This document shows, piece by piece, positions 56,469-64,000 of a DNA stretch of 64,000 nucleotides; the first letter of the stretch is position 1, and every line of letters begins with the position of its first letter. Made by a program: the position numbers and the translations under genes. Below the pieces are notes generated by a model. That model was not told the origin of the DNA and made no database searches. It saw nothing but the letters and a program-made list of their open reading frames with translations. Source of the DNA: Thermaerobacillus caldiproteolyticus (GTDB lineage: Bacteria > Bacillota > Bacilli > Bacillales > Anoxybacillaceae); the NCBI RefSeq assembly GCF_013761245.1, contig NZ_JACDUT010000014.1, forward strand, positions 1 to 64,000, in the 5' to 3' direction.

Positions 56469-58007
56469 ATGGAAAGGAAAGAACCGAGAATCGGATGGAT
56501 TGTTGTTGGTTTATTATTAGGAATTTTCGTGGCGTCCATGGATAATACGATTGTTGCGACAGCGATGGCGACGATTGTCGCTGATTTAGGAGGACTTGAC
56601 AAGTTTGTTTGGGTTACATCCGCTTATATGGTTGCTGAGATGGCGGGTATGCCTATTTTTGGAAAACTATCGGATATGTACGGGCGAAAACGGTTTTTTA
56701 TATTTGGATTAATCGTCTTTTTAATTGGTTCGATGTTATGTGGTATTGCCCAAAACATTGTACAGCTTAGCATTTTTCGAGCAATTCAAGGGATTGGTGG
56801 CGGTGCCCTAGTTCCGATTGCGTTTACGATTATGTTTGATATTTTTCCGCCGGAACAACGAGGGAAAATGGGCGGTCTTTTCGGTGCGGTATTTGGCTTG
56901 TCCAGTATATTTGGTCCGCTGCTCGGTGCCTATATTACTGATTATTTGAATTGGCGCTGGGTGTTTTATATTAACATCCCGCTTGGTTTTCTATCATTCT
57001 TATTGTTGGCCTTTTTTTATCGCGAGTCACCGAAACATACGAAGCAAAAAATTGATTGGTTGGGAGTTATGACGCTCGTTCCAGCGATTGTATGTTTAAT
57101 GTTTGCCCTTGAACTAGGTGGAAATAAATATGAATGGGATTCTCATATCATCATTAGTTTATTCTCTGCTTTCGCTGTTTTATTTTTGCTGTTTCTTTAT
57201 GTGGAGGCGAAAGCACAAGAGCCGATTGTCTCCTATCATATGTTTAGAAAGCGTTTGTTTGCCGCCAGCAATCTTGTTGGCTTTTTTTCTGGAGCAACAT
57301 TTATTGTCGCAACTGTCTACATTCCGCTCTTTATTCAAGGAGTGACGGGCGGTTCGGCAACGAATTCTGGATTAATTTTGTTGCCGATGATGTTAGCGAC
57401 GACCGTATCTGCGCAATTAGGTGGGTTTTTGGCGAGTAAAATGAGTTACCGCAACGTCATGATCATTTTTACAGCGGTGTTTGTGATTGGTATGTTTTTG
57501 CTTAGCACCATTACGACCGAAACGTCACGCCTTACGGTTACGTGGTATATGATTATTACGGGATTAGGGATTGGGTCCTCTTTTTCCGTATTAGGGATGG
57601 CGGCGATCCACCATTTTCAAGAAACAGAAAGAGGAGCGGCTAGCTCGACTAGCTCCTTTTTACGGTCACTTGGAATGACGATTGGTATTACAATATTTGG
57701 GATCATCCAACGAAATCTGTTTACTGATCGATTAACTGACGTGTTTAAGGGAATGTCGCATGGAGTGCAAAGCATGAATGTTCAAGATCCTCGAGCGATT
57801 CTTTCTCCGGAAGCACGTGTGCACATTCCAGCCCCTGTGCTTGAAAAAATCACAGCAGCGTTATCTTCTTCCATTGCTCATACGTTTATGTGGAGCCTTA
57901 TTCCGGCATTGCTTACGTTTTTATTTGTGTTTTTCATGACGAATGACCGATTAACGATGACTTACACTACACAATCATTCAAAGAAAATGAAGAAAATGT
58001 AAATTAA
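56469..58007 (+). CDS. MFS drug-efflux transporter (DHA2, 14-helix)
   Basis: 512 residues, the EmrB/QacA length. It has MDNTIVATAMATIV near residue 24 (motif D1), GKLSDMYGRKR near 66 (motif A) and FRAIQGIGGGALVP near 108, plus antiporter motif C at GLSSIFGPLLGAYIT. It should export drugs or other amphipathic compounds with proton antiport. It starts 18 bases after yhbF, so it is probably in the same transcript, an unusual link of an efflux pump to bactofilins. A terminator follows. Confidence 0.92.
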   Translation: MERKEPRIGWIVVGLLLGIFVASMDNTIVATAMATIVADLGGLDKFVWVTSAYMVAEMAGMPIFGKLSDMYGRKRFFIFGLIVFLIGSMLCGIAQNIVQLSIFRAIQGIGGGALVPIAFTIMFDIFPPEQRGKMGGLFGAVFGLSSIFGPLLGAYITDYLNWRWVFYINIPLGFLSFLLLAFFYRESPKHTKQKIDWLGVMTLVPAIVCLMFALELGGNKYEWDSHIIISLFSAFAVLFLLFLYVEAKAQEPIVSYHMFRKRLFAASNLVGFFSGATFIVATVYIPLFIQGVTGGSATNSGLILLPMMLATTVSAQLGGFLASKMSYRNVMIIFTAVFVIGMFLLSTITTETSRLTVTWYMIITGLGIGSSFSVLGMAAIHHFQETERGAASSTSSFLRSLGMTIGITIFGIIQRNLFTDRLTDVFKGMSHGVQSMNVQDPRAILSPEARVHIPAPVLEKITAALSSSIAHTFMWSLIPALLTFLFVFFMTNDRLTMTYTTQSFKENEENVN

Positions 58008-58075
58008 TATATTTTTTCATCTATCTCAGCGAGGCGTCATATATCTAGTCGAAAGATCGGATCCAAAAATAGTCC

Positions 58076-58114
58076 GAGCCCTTTCTATAATAAATAGAAG
58101 GGGCTCTTTTTTTT
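58076..58114 (+). terminator. Terminator after the yhbDEF-MFS cluster
   Basis: Stem GAGCCCTTTCTAT / ATAGAAGGGGCTC and T8. Confidence 0.9.
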
Positions 58115-58210
58115 CTGAGGAATGTTTTAAGCATTTTTTTTGTAGAAAAACAAATTCATCATGTAAAATAAAATATTCCAATAACAGAGAAAAAAAGGAG
58201 GATACATAAC

Positions 58211-59566
58211 GTGAACAGTCGGACTTCGGTTATGGTAAGCATCGTTCTGGCGATGCTAGTGGCATCGATGGATACGACGATTATGAATACGACGATGCCG
58301 ATTATTGCAAAGGAATTAGGAGGTTTTTCGCTTTATGCTTGGTCGTTTGCTTCATATATGATTACGACGACCGTTCTTTCCCCAATCGCAGGGAGACTAT
58401 CCGACATTTTTGGTAGAAAGAAAGTGTTTAGCTTTGGAATTGGACTCTTTTTAATCGGGTCACTCCTCTGCGGGATGTCACAAAGCATGATACAACTTGT
58501 TATATTCCGTGCGATTCAAGGGATTGGAGCTGGATTTATGATGCCGTTTCCTGCGATTATTGCTGGAGATTTATTCCCTATTGAAAAGCGGGGGAAAATT
58601 CAAGCATTTTTTACCGCGATGTGGGGGATTTCTGCTGTTCTTGCGCCCCTATTAGGCTCTTTGTTCGTGGAGTATATGTCATGGCGCTGGATTTTTTATG
58701 TCAATATTCCGATTTGTCTTCTTTCTTTATTGACGTTGTTGCCGTATAAGGAAGTGTACGAGCCCAAAAAAGCAGCGATTGACTATATCGGTGCTGTATT
58801 GTTTGCGCTGGCGATTAGCTTGCTTCTGCTTGTTACGGTTGTCAAAAGCAACCAATGGATTTACATTGTCATTGGAGCATTGGTGCTTGTTGTTTTTTAT
58901 ATGTATGAGAAAAAGCAAGTCTCGCCTCTTGTTCCGTTATCGTTAGTTCATCATCAAACATTGAAATGGATGAATATCAATGGGTTTGTCAGTTGTGTTG
59001 CACTGTTTGGAACATCGAGCTACATCCCGCTATTTTTACAAAATATCGCACATCAATCTGTATTTGTAAGCGGTGTTGCTCTTCTTGGGGCATCGATTGG
59101 CTGGATGATCGCCGCTGTACCAGCCGGAAAATGGATCTTACAATATGGCTATCGTTTCTTATTGATCATCGGCAACCTTCTTCTCGTGATATGTGGATTA
59201 TTGCTGGCACTTTTAAATGAACATCATGGTTTCTTTTATGTGTTTTTTGTGATGTTCATTCAAGGATTGTCGTTCGGTCTTACTTCGACTGTCGGTATTA
59301 TCGGCTCACAACAGTTAGCGAAGGCGCATGAAAAAGGAATTGCCACGTCATTTTTCATGTTTTGCCGGAATATCGGAACCGCGATCGGGGTCACGATTAT
59401 GGGAGCATTCTTAACAAAAGCGGTTGATTTTATGACTGGAATCCACCATTTATTTTTATTTGGATTTGCCGGCAGTCTTGTTGCCTTATTGACATCCTTT
59501 TTGATCCAAGATGAGCCAACAACAAACAAGAAAAATATCGCGGAAGGCAAAGAAATGATTCAATAA
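58211..59566 (+). CDS. MFS transporter (DHA2-like)
   Basis: 451 residues, similar in its first half to the preceding pump (MDTTIMNTTMPIIAKELGG near 21, GRLSDIFGRKK near 61, FRAIQGIGAGFMMP near 102), but shorter at the C-terminus. GTG start with AAAAAGGAGG upstream. It is separated from the preceding pump by a terminator, so has its own promoter. Two adjacent DHA2 pumps suggest an old duplication. The substrate is unknown. Confidence 0.9.
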   Translation: MNSRTSVMVSIVLAMLVASMDTTIMNTTMPIIAKELGGFSLYAWSFASYMITTTVLSPIAGRLSDIFGRKKVFSFGIGLFLIGSLLCGMSQSMIQLVIFRAIQGIGAGFMMPFPAIIAGDLFPIEKRGKIQAFFTAMWGISAVLAPLLGSLFVEYMSWRWIFYVNIPICLLSLLTLLPYKEVYEPKKAAIDYIGAVLFALAISLLLLVTVVKSNQWIYIVIGALVLVVFYMYEKKQVSPLVPLSLVHHQTLKWMNINGFVSCVALFGTSSYIPLFLQNIAHQSVFVSGVALLGASIGWMIAAVPAGKWILQYGYRFLLIIGNLLLVICGLLLALLNEHHGFFYVFFVMFIQGLSFGLTSTVGIIGSQQLAKAHEKGIATSFFMFCRNIGTAIGVTIMGAFLTKAVDFMTGIHHLFLFGFAGSLVALLTSFLIQDEPTTNKKNIAEGKEMIQ

Positions 59567-59731
59567 AGCATGGAAAAACTCAATAGCTCTTTTCCGATAA
59601 AAAAGATAGAATAGGAAGGAATCTTTAAAAAATTTGACGGTTTTCGCCTAGTTGGTTTCTTTCTATTCATGTTTCAACAAAGTCTGAGTTGCTTGAAGAA
59701 AAAAAGATATGGGTGAATGGAGGACCTCGCT

Positions 59732-61423
59732 GTGAAGATGACAGTAAGAAAAAAGCTGTTTGCTGGGTTTTCGGCTGTTTTAGCTATTTTAGCTGTAATC
59801 GTTGCGATGGCTTATTATGAAATTAAATTAATAGACAATCGTTATATAAACTTAGTTGATGATAAAGTAAAAAAATTAGTGTCAGTCCAATAATTGGAAA
59901 CTATCATTAAGCAAGAACAGGGAAGTATGCGCGGGTATTTAATTACTGGTGACGATACATCATTAACAAACTTTAATAAAGCTCATGATGAATATGGACA
60001 ATTAAGTAATGAATTAGCAAAAACGCTCACTCAAACCGAAGCAAAGGAGCTGCTTGTACGTTTAGATTAATTGGAACTGGAATTTTACCAATTTGGGAAA
60101 GAAGTGTTTCAACTAAAACGCCAAAATAATGTACAACGCTATACGGAATTAGTTGCTACAAAATGTCGAGAAATCATGAAGCAGTTTGACGAAACGGCTG
60201 ATCAATTAACAAAATTGCAGCAACGTTCATTAGACGAAGGCAGTCGTTCAACCACTTTAAGAGCGCAATCTATTCAGAATTGGATCATTATTTATGGACT
60301 TGTTGCTATGTTAGTCGGTGCATTCGTTGCTTTTTATATTAGCCAGATCATTTCCCGTCCTGTGATGGCGCTGTCGGAAGCTGCAAAACAAATTGCTGCT
60401 GGAGATCTTACAGGTGCTGAAATTAAGGTGAAAAATAGAGATGAAATTGGTGAATTAGCAACATCATTTAACCAAATGGCGAAACATTTGCGAGAAGTAA
60501 TTCGAGAAGTGGTGATGAATGCAGAGCAGGTAGCAGCATCGTCTGAGCAGTTGACAGCAAGCGCAGAACAAACAAGCAAAGCGACCGAGCAAATTGCTGT
60601 AACAATGCAGGATGTAGCTTTAGGAGTAGAAAAACAAGTCCAAAGCGTAGAAAAAACATCGGAAACGGTTCAAATCATGTCAAAAGGTGTTCACCACATT
60701 GCTGAGCGGGCTCAAAATGTAGCCGCAATCGCTGGAAATACTTCAGAAAAAGCGTTAGAAGGCGGAGAAACGATTCGAACAGCTGTTGATCAAATGAACT
60801 CCATCAACGAAACGGTAACGAATTTAGCAAGCGTTGTAAAAGGGCTAGGAGAACGTTCTGAACAAATCGGGAAAATTATTGAAGTCATTACAGGGATTGC
60901 GGAGCAAACGAATTTGTTGGCATTAAACGCAGCGATTGAAGCAGCACGGGCAGGTGAACACGGACGAGACTTTGCTGTCGTAGCAGATGAAGTTCGAAAA
61001 TTAGCGGAGCAATCGGCGGAATCTGCGCAACAAATCTCGGCGCTTATTGCGACGATTCAACAAGAAACAAATGAAGCCGTTCAATCGATGGCAATAGCGA
61101 CAAAAGAAACAGCGAATGGAATTCATGTTATTCATACAGCCGGGAAAACATTTGGTCAAATTAAAGAAGCCATTAATGAAGTGGCGGCACAAATCCAAGA
61201 AGTTTCTTCCTCGGTCCAACAACTGTCTGCAGGGGCTGAGCAAATTGTTCAGTCTATGCAATTGATCAGTAACATCGCCGAATCAGCGGCTGCAGAAACG
61301 CAAGAAGTATCAGCAGCAACGGAAGAGCAATTAGCTTCCATGGAGGAAATCTCTTCCTCTTCTGTTTCGCTATCCAAAATGGCGGAAGACTTACAACACC
61401 TCGTTCAGAAATTCAAAATATAA
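59732..61423 (+). pseudogene. Methyl-accepting chemotaxis protein broken by two in-frame TAA codons
   Basis: One frame runs from GTG 59732 (GGAGGA seven bases upstream) to 61423, 563 codons. It encodes a TM helix (about 10-30), a periplasmic-type sensor, TM2 (about 183-205), HAMP and the signalling domain with the hairpin EQTNLLALNAAIEAARAGE. TAA codons occur at 59891-59893 and 60068-60070, both in the context TAATTGGAA. There are no frameshifts, so the loss looks recent. The 3' part can be read from TTG 60071 (450 residues) and may still make a sensor-truncated receptor. Confidence 0.85.
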
Positions 61424-61444
61424 TGGTATGGTTTGTTCACTTGA

Positions 61445-61472
61445 GGATCTTGCCTGTAGGCGGGATCCTTTT
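61445..61472 (+). terminator. Terminator after the chemoreceptor
   Basis: GGATC..GCC / GGC..GATCC stem with a T4 tail; moderate quality. Confidence 0.6.
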
Positions 61473-61596
61473 ATGTATCTTTGTTTATTGCTTTCTATGA
61501 TTAATGGTTTCGTAGAAAACATCGTGATATTTTTTGCTATGCTTGGGTATAATAAATAAGTGTTACACAACTGTATAGAAAGTAGTGGTTTCGTTT

Positions 61597-62544
61597 ATGG
61601 GAGAGAAATTGGTTGTTATTATTGGTCCGACGGCTGTAGGGAAGACAAAAATGAGCATCGAACTTGCGAAACGGTTAAATGGGGAAATCATTAGCGGCGA
61701 TTCGATGCAAATTTATAAAGGAATGGACATTGGTACAGCGAAAATCAAACCGGAAGAAATGGAAGGAATCCCGCATCATTTGCTTGATATTAAAGAGCCG
61801 GATGAATCATTTTCTGTTGCTGAATTTCAGCAGCTCGTTCGCCCGTTAATTCGCGAGATTACGAGGCGTGGAAACTTGCCAATGATCGTTGGCGGAACCG
61901 GTCTCTATATACAATCCGTGATTTACGATTATCGTTTTTCTGATGCTCCTTCTAATGAAACGTATCGCCGTCATCTAGAATGTATCGCTGAGGAAAAAGG
62001 GGGGATGACCCTTCATGAAAGGTTAAAAAAAATCGATCCGCAAAGCGCAGAGCGAATTCATCCACATAATGTACGTCGTGTCATCCGTGCGCTAGAAGTT
62101 TACCATTGCACGGGAAAAACGATGACGGAATGGCAAAAAACACAAACTCCCGAGCTTCTTTATGACGTCGCATTAGTTGGGTTAACAATGGAGCGGGAGC
62201 AATTGTACCGTCGCATTGACGAGCGGGTTGATCAAATGATCGCTGAAGGATTGCTTCAAGAGGTAAAATCCTTATATGAGCAGGGAATTCGCGACTGCCA
62301 ATCGATTCAAGCGATCGGGTATAAGGAATTTTATGCATATTTAGATGGACACATGTCTTGGGAGGAAGCAGTGGAACAGTTAAAACGAAATTCGCGTCGT
62401 TATGCGAAACGACAGCTTACATGGTTTCGCAATAAAATGCCTGTCCAATGGTTTGATATGACCGATCTCTCAGCCTTTGCGGAGAAAACCGAGGAAATTT
62501 TGCGTTACATAGCAGGAAAGCTTCGATTAGAAGCGAATATATAA
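61597..62544 (+). CDS. miaA: tRNA dimethylallyltransferase MiaA
   Basis: 315 residues. It transfers dimethylallyl to A37 of tRNAs reading UNN codons, the step before MiaB. P loop GPTAVGKTK near residue 10, SGDSMQIYKGMDIGTAK, GGTGLYIQS, and the C-terminal YAKRQLTWFRN. The ATG at 61597 is chosen because the protein then begins MGEKLVVIIGPTAVGK as in the family; GTG 61585 is possible and the ribosome binding site is weak for both. It precedes hfq by 33 bases. Confidence 0.94.
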   Translation: MGEKLVVIIGPTAVGKTKMSIELAKRLNGEIISGDSMQIYKGMDIGTAKIKPEEMEGIPHHLLDIKEPDESFSVAEFQQLVRPLIREITRRGNLPMIVGGTGLYIQSVIYDYRFSDAPSNETYRRHLECIAEEKGGMTLHERLKKIDPQSAERIHPHNVRRVIRALEVYHCTGKTMTEWQKTQTPELLYDVALVGLTMEREQLYRRIDERVDQMIAEGLLQEVKSLYEQGIRDCQSIQAIGYKEFYAYLDGHMSWEEAVEQLKRNSRRYAKRQLTWFRNKMPVQWFDMTDLSAFAEKTEEILRYIAGKLRLEANI

Positions 62545-62577
62545 AAAGTAGGTAGAGAGAAAAGAGGAGGACGATTC

Positions 62578-62802
62578 ATGAAAAATTCAATTAACATTCA
62601 AGACCAATTTTTAAACCAATTGCGTAAGGATGGCACACAAGTAACTGTATTTTTGCTTAATGGCTTTCAACTTCGCGGCTTTGTAAAAGGGTTTGATAAT
62701 TTTACGGTTCTTTTGGAAGTACAAGGCAAACAGCAGCTTATTTATAAGCATGCTATTTCTACGTTTGCCCCAGAAAAGAATGTTCAGTTTGAAACTGAAT
62801 AA
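62578..62802 (+). CDS. hfq: RNA chaperone Hfq
   Basis: 74 residues. Sm1 ([31 protein letters not shown]) and Sm2 ([12 protein letters not shown]) motifs are intact. The hexameric ring binds sRNAs and A-rich RNA. AGAGGAGGA precedes the ATG. It keeps the miaA-hfq arrangement and lacks the long acidic C-terminal tail of enterobacterial Hfq, as usual in Bacillus. Confidence 0.96.
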   Translation: MKNSINIQDQFLNQLRKDGTQVTVFLLNGFQLRGFVKGFDNFTVLLEVQGKQQLIYKHAISTFAPEKNVQFETE

Positions 62803-62887
62803 ACGATACAAAAAGCGGAGAGTTGCCTAGATAAAGAGGAATTCATATGGAAGGCAATTTCTCTATCATTGGTATACATGTTTCAAA

Positions 62888-62920
62888 GTATCCGCCTGTG
62901 AAAGGCGGATACTTTTTTTA
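62888..62920 (+). terminator. Terminator after miaA-hfq
   Basis: Perfect 10-bp stem GTATCCGCCT / AGGCGGATAC, 5-nt loop, T7. Confidence 0.9.
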
Positions 62921-63084
62921 TTCGTAAAAACAAATGTGGACGAATACAATATACAAAAAATATTTCTCGGGAAAGCGCAAAAATAGACAGTGAATGTCGG
63001 AATGTGTCGTCGTTTCCTTGTTCCTAGGCGATTGTCACGAATTCGCGATGATGTACGTATACTGATAAGGAACGAAAAGGGGAT

Positions 63085-63177
63085 ATGGTATATAGTGTTT
63101 ACAAACGGGATGGAACGTATATCGAAGAATGTAATCTTGATATGCGCCCAAGGACTGAAAATGTTAAAGTGAGGTGA
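63085..63177 (+). CDS. Possible 30-residue peptide upstream of spoVK
   Basis: ATG 63085 to TGA 63175-63177, reading MVYSVYKRDGTYIEECNLDM then RPRTENVKVR. AAAAGGGG lies just two bases before the ATG, which is close for a ribosome binding site. Its stop sits inside GAGGTGA, the likely spoVK ribosome binding site, suggesting translational coupling. It is not a protein I recognise. Another open frame overlaps (62990-63172) without a better start. Confidence 0.35.
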   Translation: MVYSVYKRDGTYIEECNLDMRPRTENVKVR

Positions 63178-63184
63178 CGTTCCT

Positions 63185-64000
63185 TTGTCAGAATTAACGA
63201 TGAATAAGGCAAAAGGACAAATTAATATCGTCTTAAACTCAAAGAATAGCAGTCATTTAGTAAAAGATGAGCGGAACGAGCAATTTAATTACGAAGAACA
63301 TATTGTGTTAAAAGAAATTCAAAAAGAATTAGATCAGCTCATCGGATTAGAAAACGTCAAAAAAATTATTAAAGAAATTTATGCGTGGTTATACATTAAT
63401 AAAATAAGAAAAGAGAATGGTTTGAAGTCAAACAGACAAGCGCTGCACATGATTTTTAAAGGCAATCCCGGCACAGGCAAAACGACGGTGGCGCGTTTAT
63501 TAGGAAAATTGTTTTTCGAAATGAATGTTCTCTCAAAAGGACATTTTATCGAAGCAGAGCGTGCGGATTTAGTGGGAGAATATATCGGACATACAGCCAA
63601 TAAAACAAGAGATTTAATTAAGAAGGCTCGCGGCGGCATTTTGTTTATTGATGAAGCGTACTCATTGGCGCGCGGAGGGGAAAAAGATTTTGGAAAAGAA
63701 GCGATCGACACCCTTGTAAAAGGAATGGAAGATTATTGTGAAGATTTAGTCGTCATTCTTGCCGGATATCCAGCAGAAATGGATTATTTTCTTTCCTTAA
63801 ATCCAGGACTACCGTCGCGATTTCCATTAATTATTGAGTTTCCTGATTACACTGTGGATGAATTAGTGAACATCGCCAAACAAATGTTGCGCGAGCGCGA
63901 GTATGAATTTACGTTTGAAGCGGAACGGAAACTGTATTACCATATTGAAGAGTTGCTTGAAGCGAAAAACCATAAAAAGTTTAGTAATGGTCGCTATGTG
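63185..64000 (+). CDS. spoVK: Stage V sporulation protein K (AAA+ ATPase), truncated by the window end
   Basis: 272 codons are visible, with no stop before the window ends. CbxX/CfqX-type AAA+ protein: Walker A FKGNPGTGKTTVARL near residue 91, Walker B GGILFIDEAYSLARGG near 152, and sensor/arginine-finger region LNPGLPSRFPLIIEFPDY near 202. It is close to B. subtilis SpoVK and is needed for late spore maturation. TTG 63185 has GAGGTG eight bases upstream; in-frame ATG 63200 is the alternative. In B. subtilis other genes lie between hfq and spoVK. Confidence 0.93.
   Translation, partial: MSELTMNKAKGQINIVLNSKNSSHLVKDERNEQFNYEEHIVLKEIQKELDQLIGLENVKKIIKEIYAWLYINKIRKENGLKSNRQALHMIFKGNPGTGKTTVARLLGKLFFEMNVLSKGHFIEAERADLVGEYIGHTANKTRDLIKKARGGILFIDEAYSLARGGEKDFGKEAIDTLVKGMEDYCEDLVVILAGYPAEMDYFLSLNPGLPSRFPLIIEFPDYTVDELVNIAKQMLREREYEFTFEAERKLYYHIEELLEAKNHKKFSNGRYV

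Noticed and set aside
62990-63172. 60-codon frame between hfq and spoVK
   Set aside because: Basic, low-complexity composition, no ribosome binding site, and it overlaps a frame with a slightly better case.

Overview
The window is a contiguous piece of a low-to-mid GC, endospore-forming Bacillaceae chromosome. The gene order rnjB-tepA-ylzJ-spoIIIE-ymfC ... ymfFHIJKM-pgsA-cinA-recA-rny-ymdB-spoVS ... miaB-ricA-cotE-mutSL ... miaA-hfq ... spoVK is the conserved Bacillus block. A BmpA/ABC nucleoside importer sits between ymfC and ymfF, and korAB sits where B. subtilis has tdh-kbl. Both points, with the style of the proteins, suggest a thermophilic relative such as Anoxybacillus or Geobacillus (inference; no rRNA is present).

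Layout. 1-36.3 kb is core genome, almost all on the + strand: mRNA decay (RNase J2, RNase Y, RicA), chromosome translocation (SpoIIIE), a catabolite-controlled nucleoside importer, the ymf block (M16 peptidase pair, EF-P modification reductase, RodZ), phospholipid synthesis (PgsA), recombination and repair (RecA, MutS, MutL), sporulation genes (SpoVS, CotE) and a ferredoxin-dependent 2-oxoacid oxidoreductase. recA is split by a 415-nt group I intron. The cinA-recA gap holds what looks like an internally deleted IS200/IS605 element. A diverged intergenic repeat recurs in three or four gaps.

36.3-61.5 kb, between mutL and miaA, is an accessory region at the place where B. subtilis carries its pks cluster. 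It is AT-richer, has mixed strands and long non-coding gaps. It holds at least three tyrosine-integrase remnants, an IS110-family element with a bridge-RNA-like leader, a RelA/SpoT-like protein with both active sites degraded, intracellular protease IspA, a hydrolase/regulator pair, YitT, GNAT, a frameshifted P-loop kinase, a DJ-1 protein, a ferritin-like protein, the yhbD-bactofilin-bactofilin-MFS cluster, a second MFS pump and a chemoreceptor broken by two in-frame TAA codons.

61.6-64 kb returns to core genome (miaA, hfq, and spoVK running off the window end).

No tRNA, rRNA or CRISPR array was recognised. The most unusual items are the recA intron, the two-stem-loop leader of the IS110 element, the double-dead RelA/SpoT homolog, the repeated integrase scars and the dispersed repeat family.
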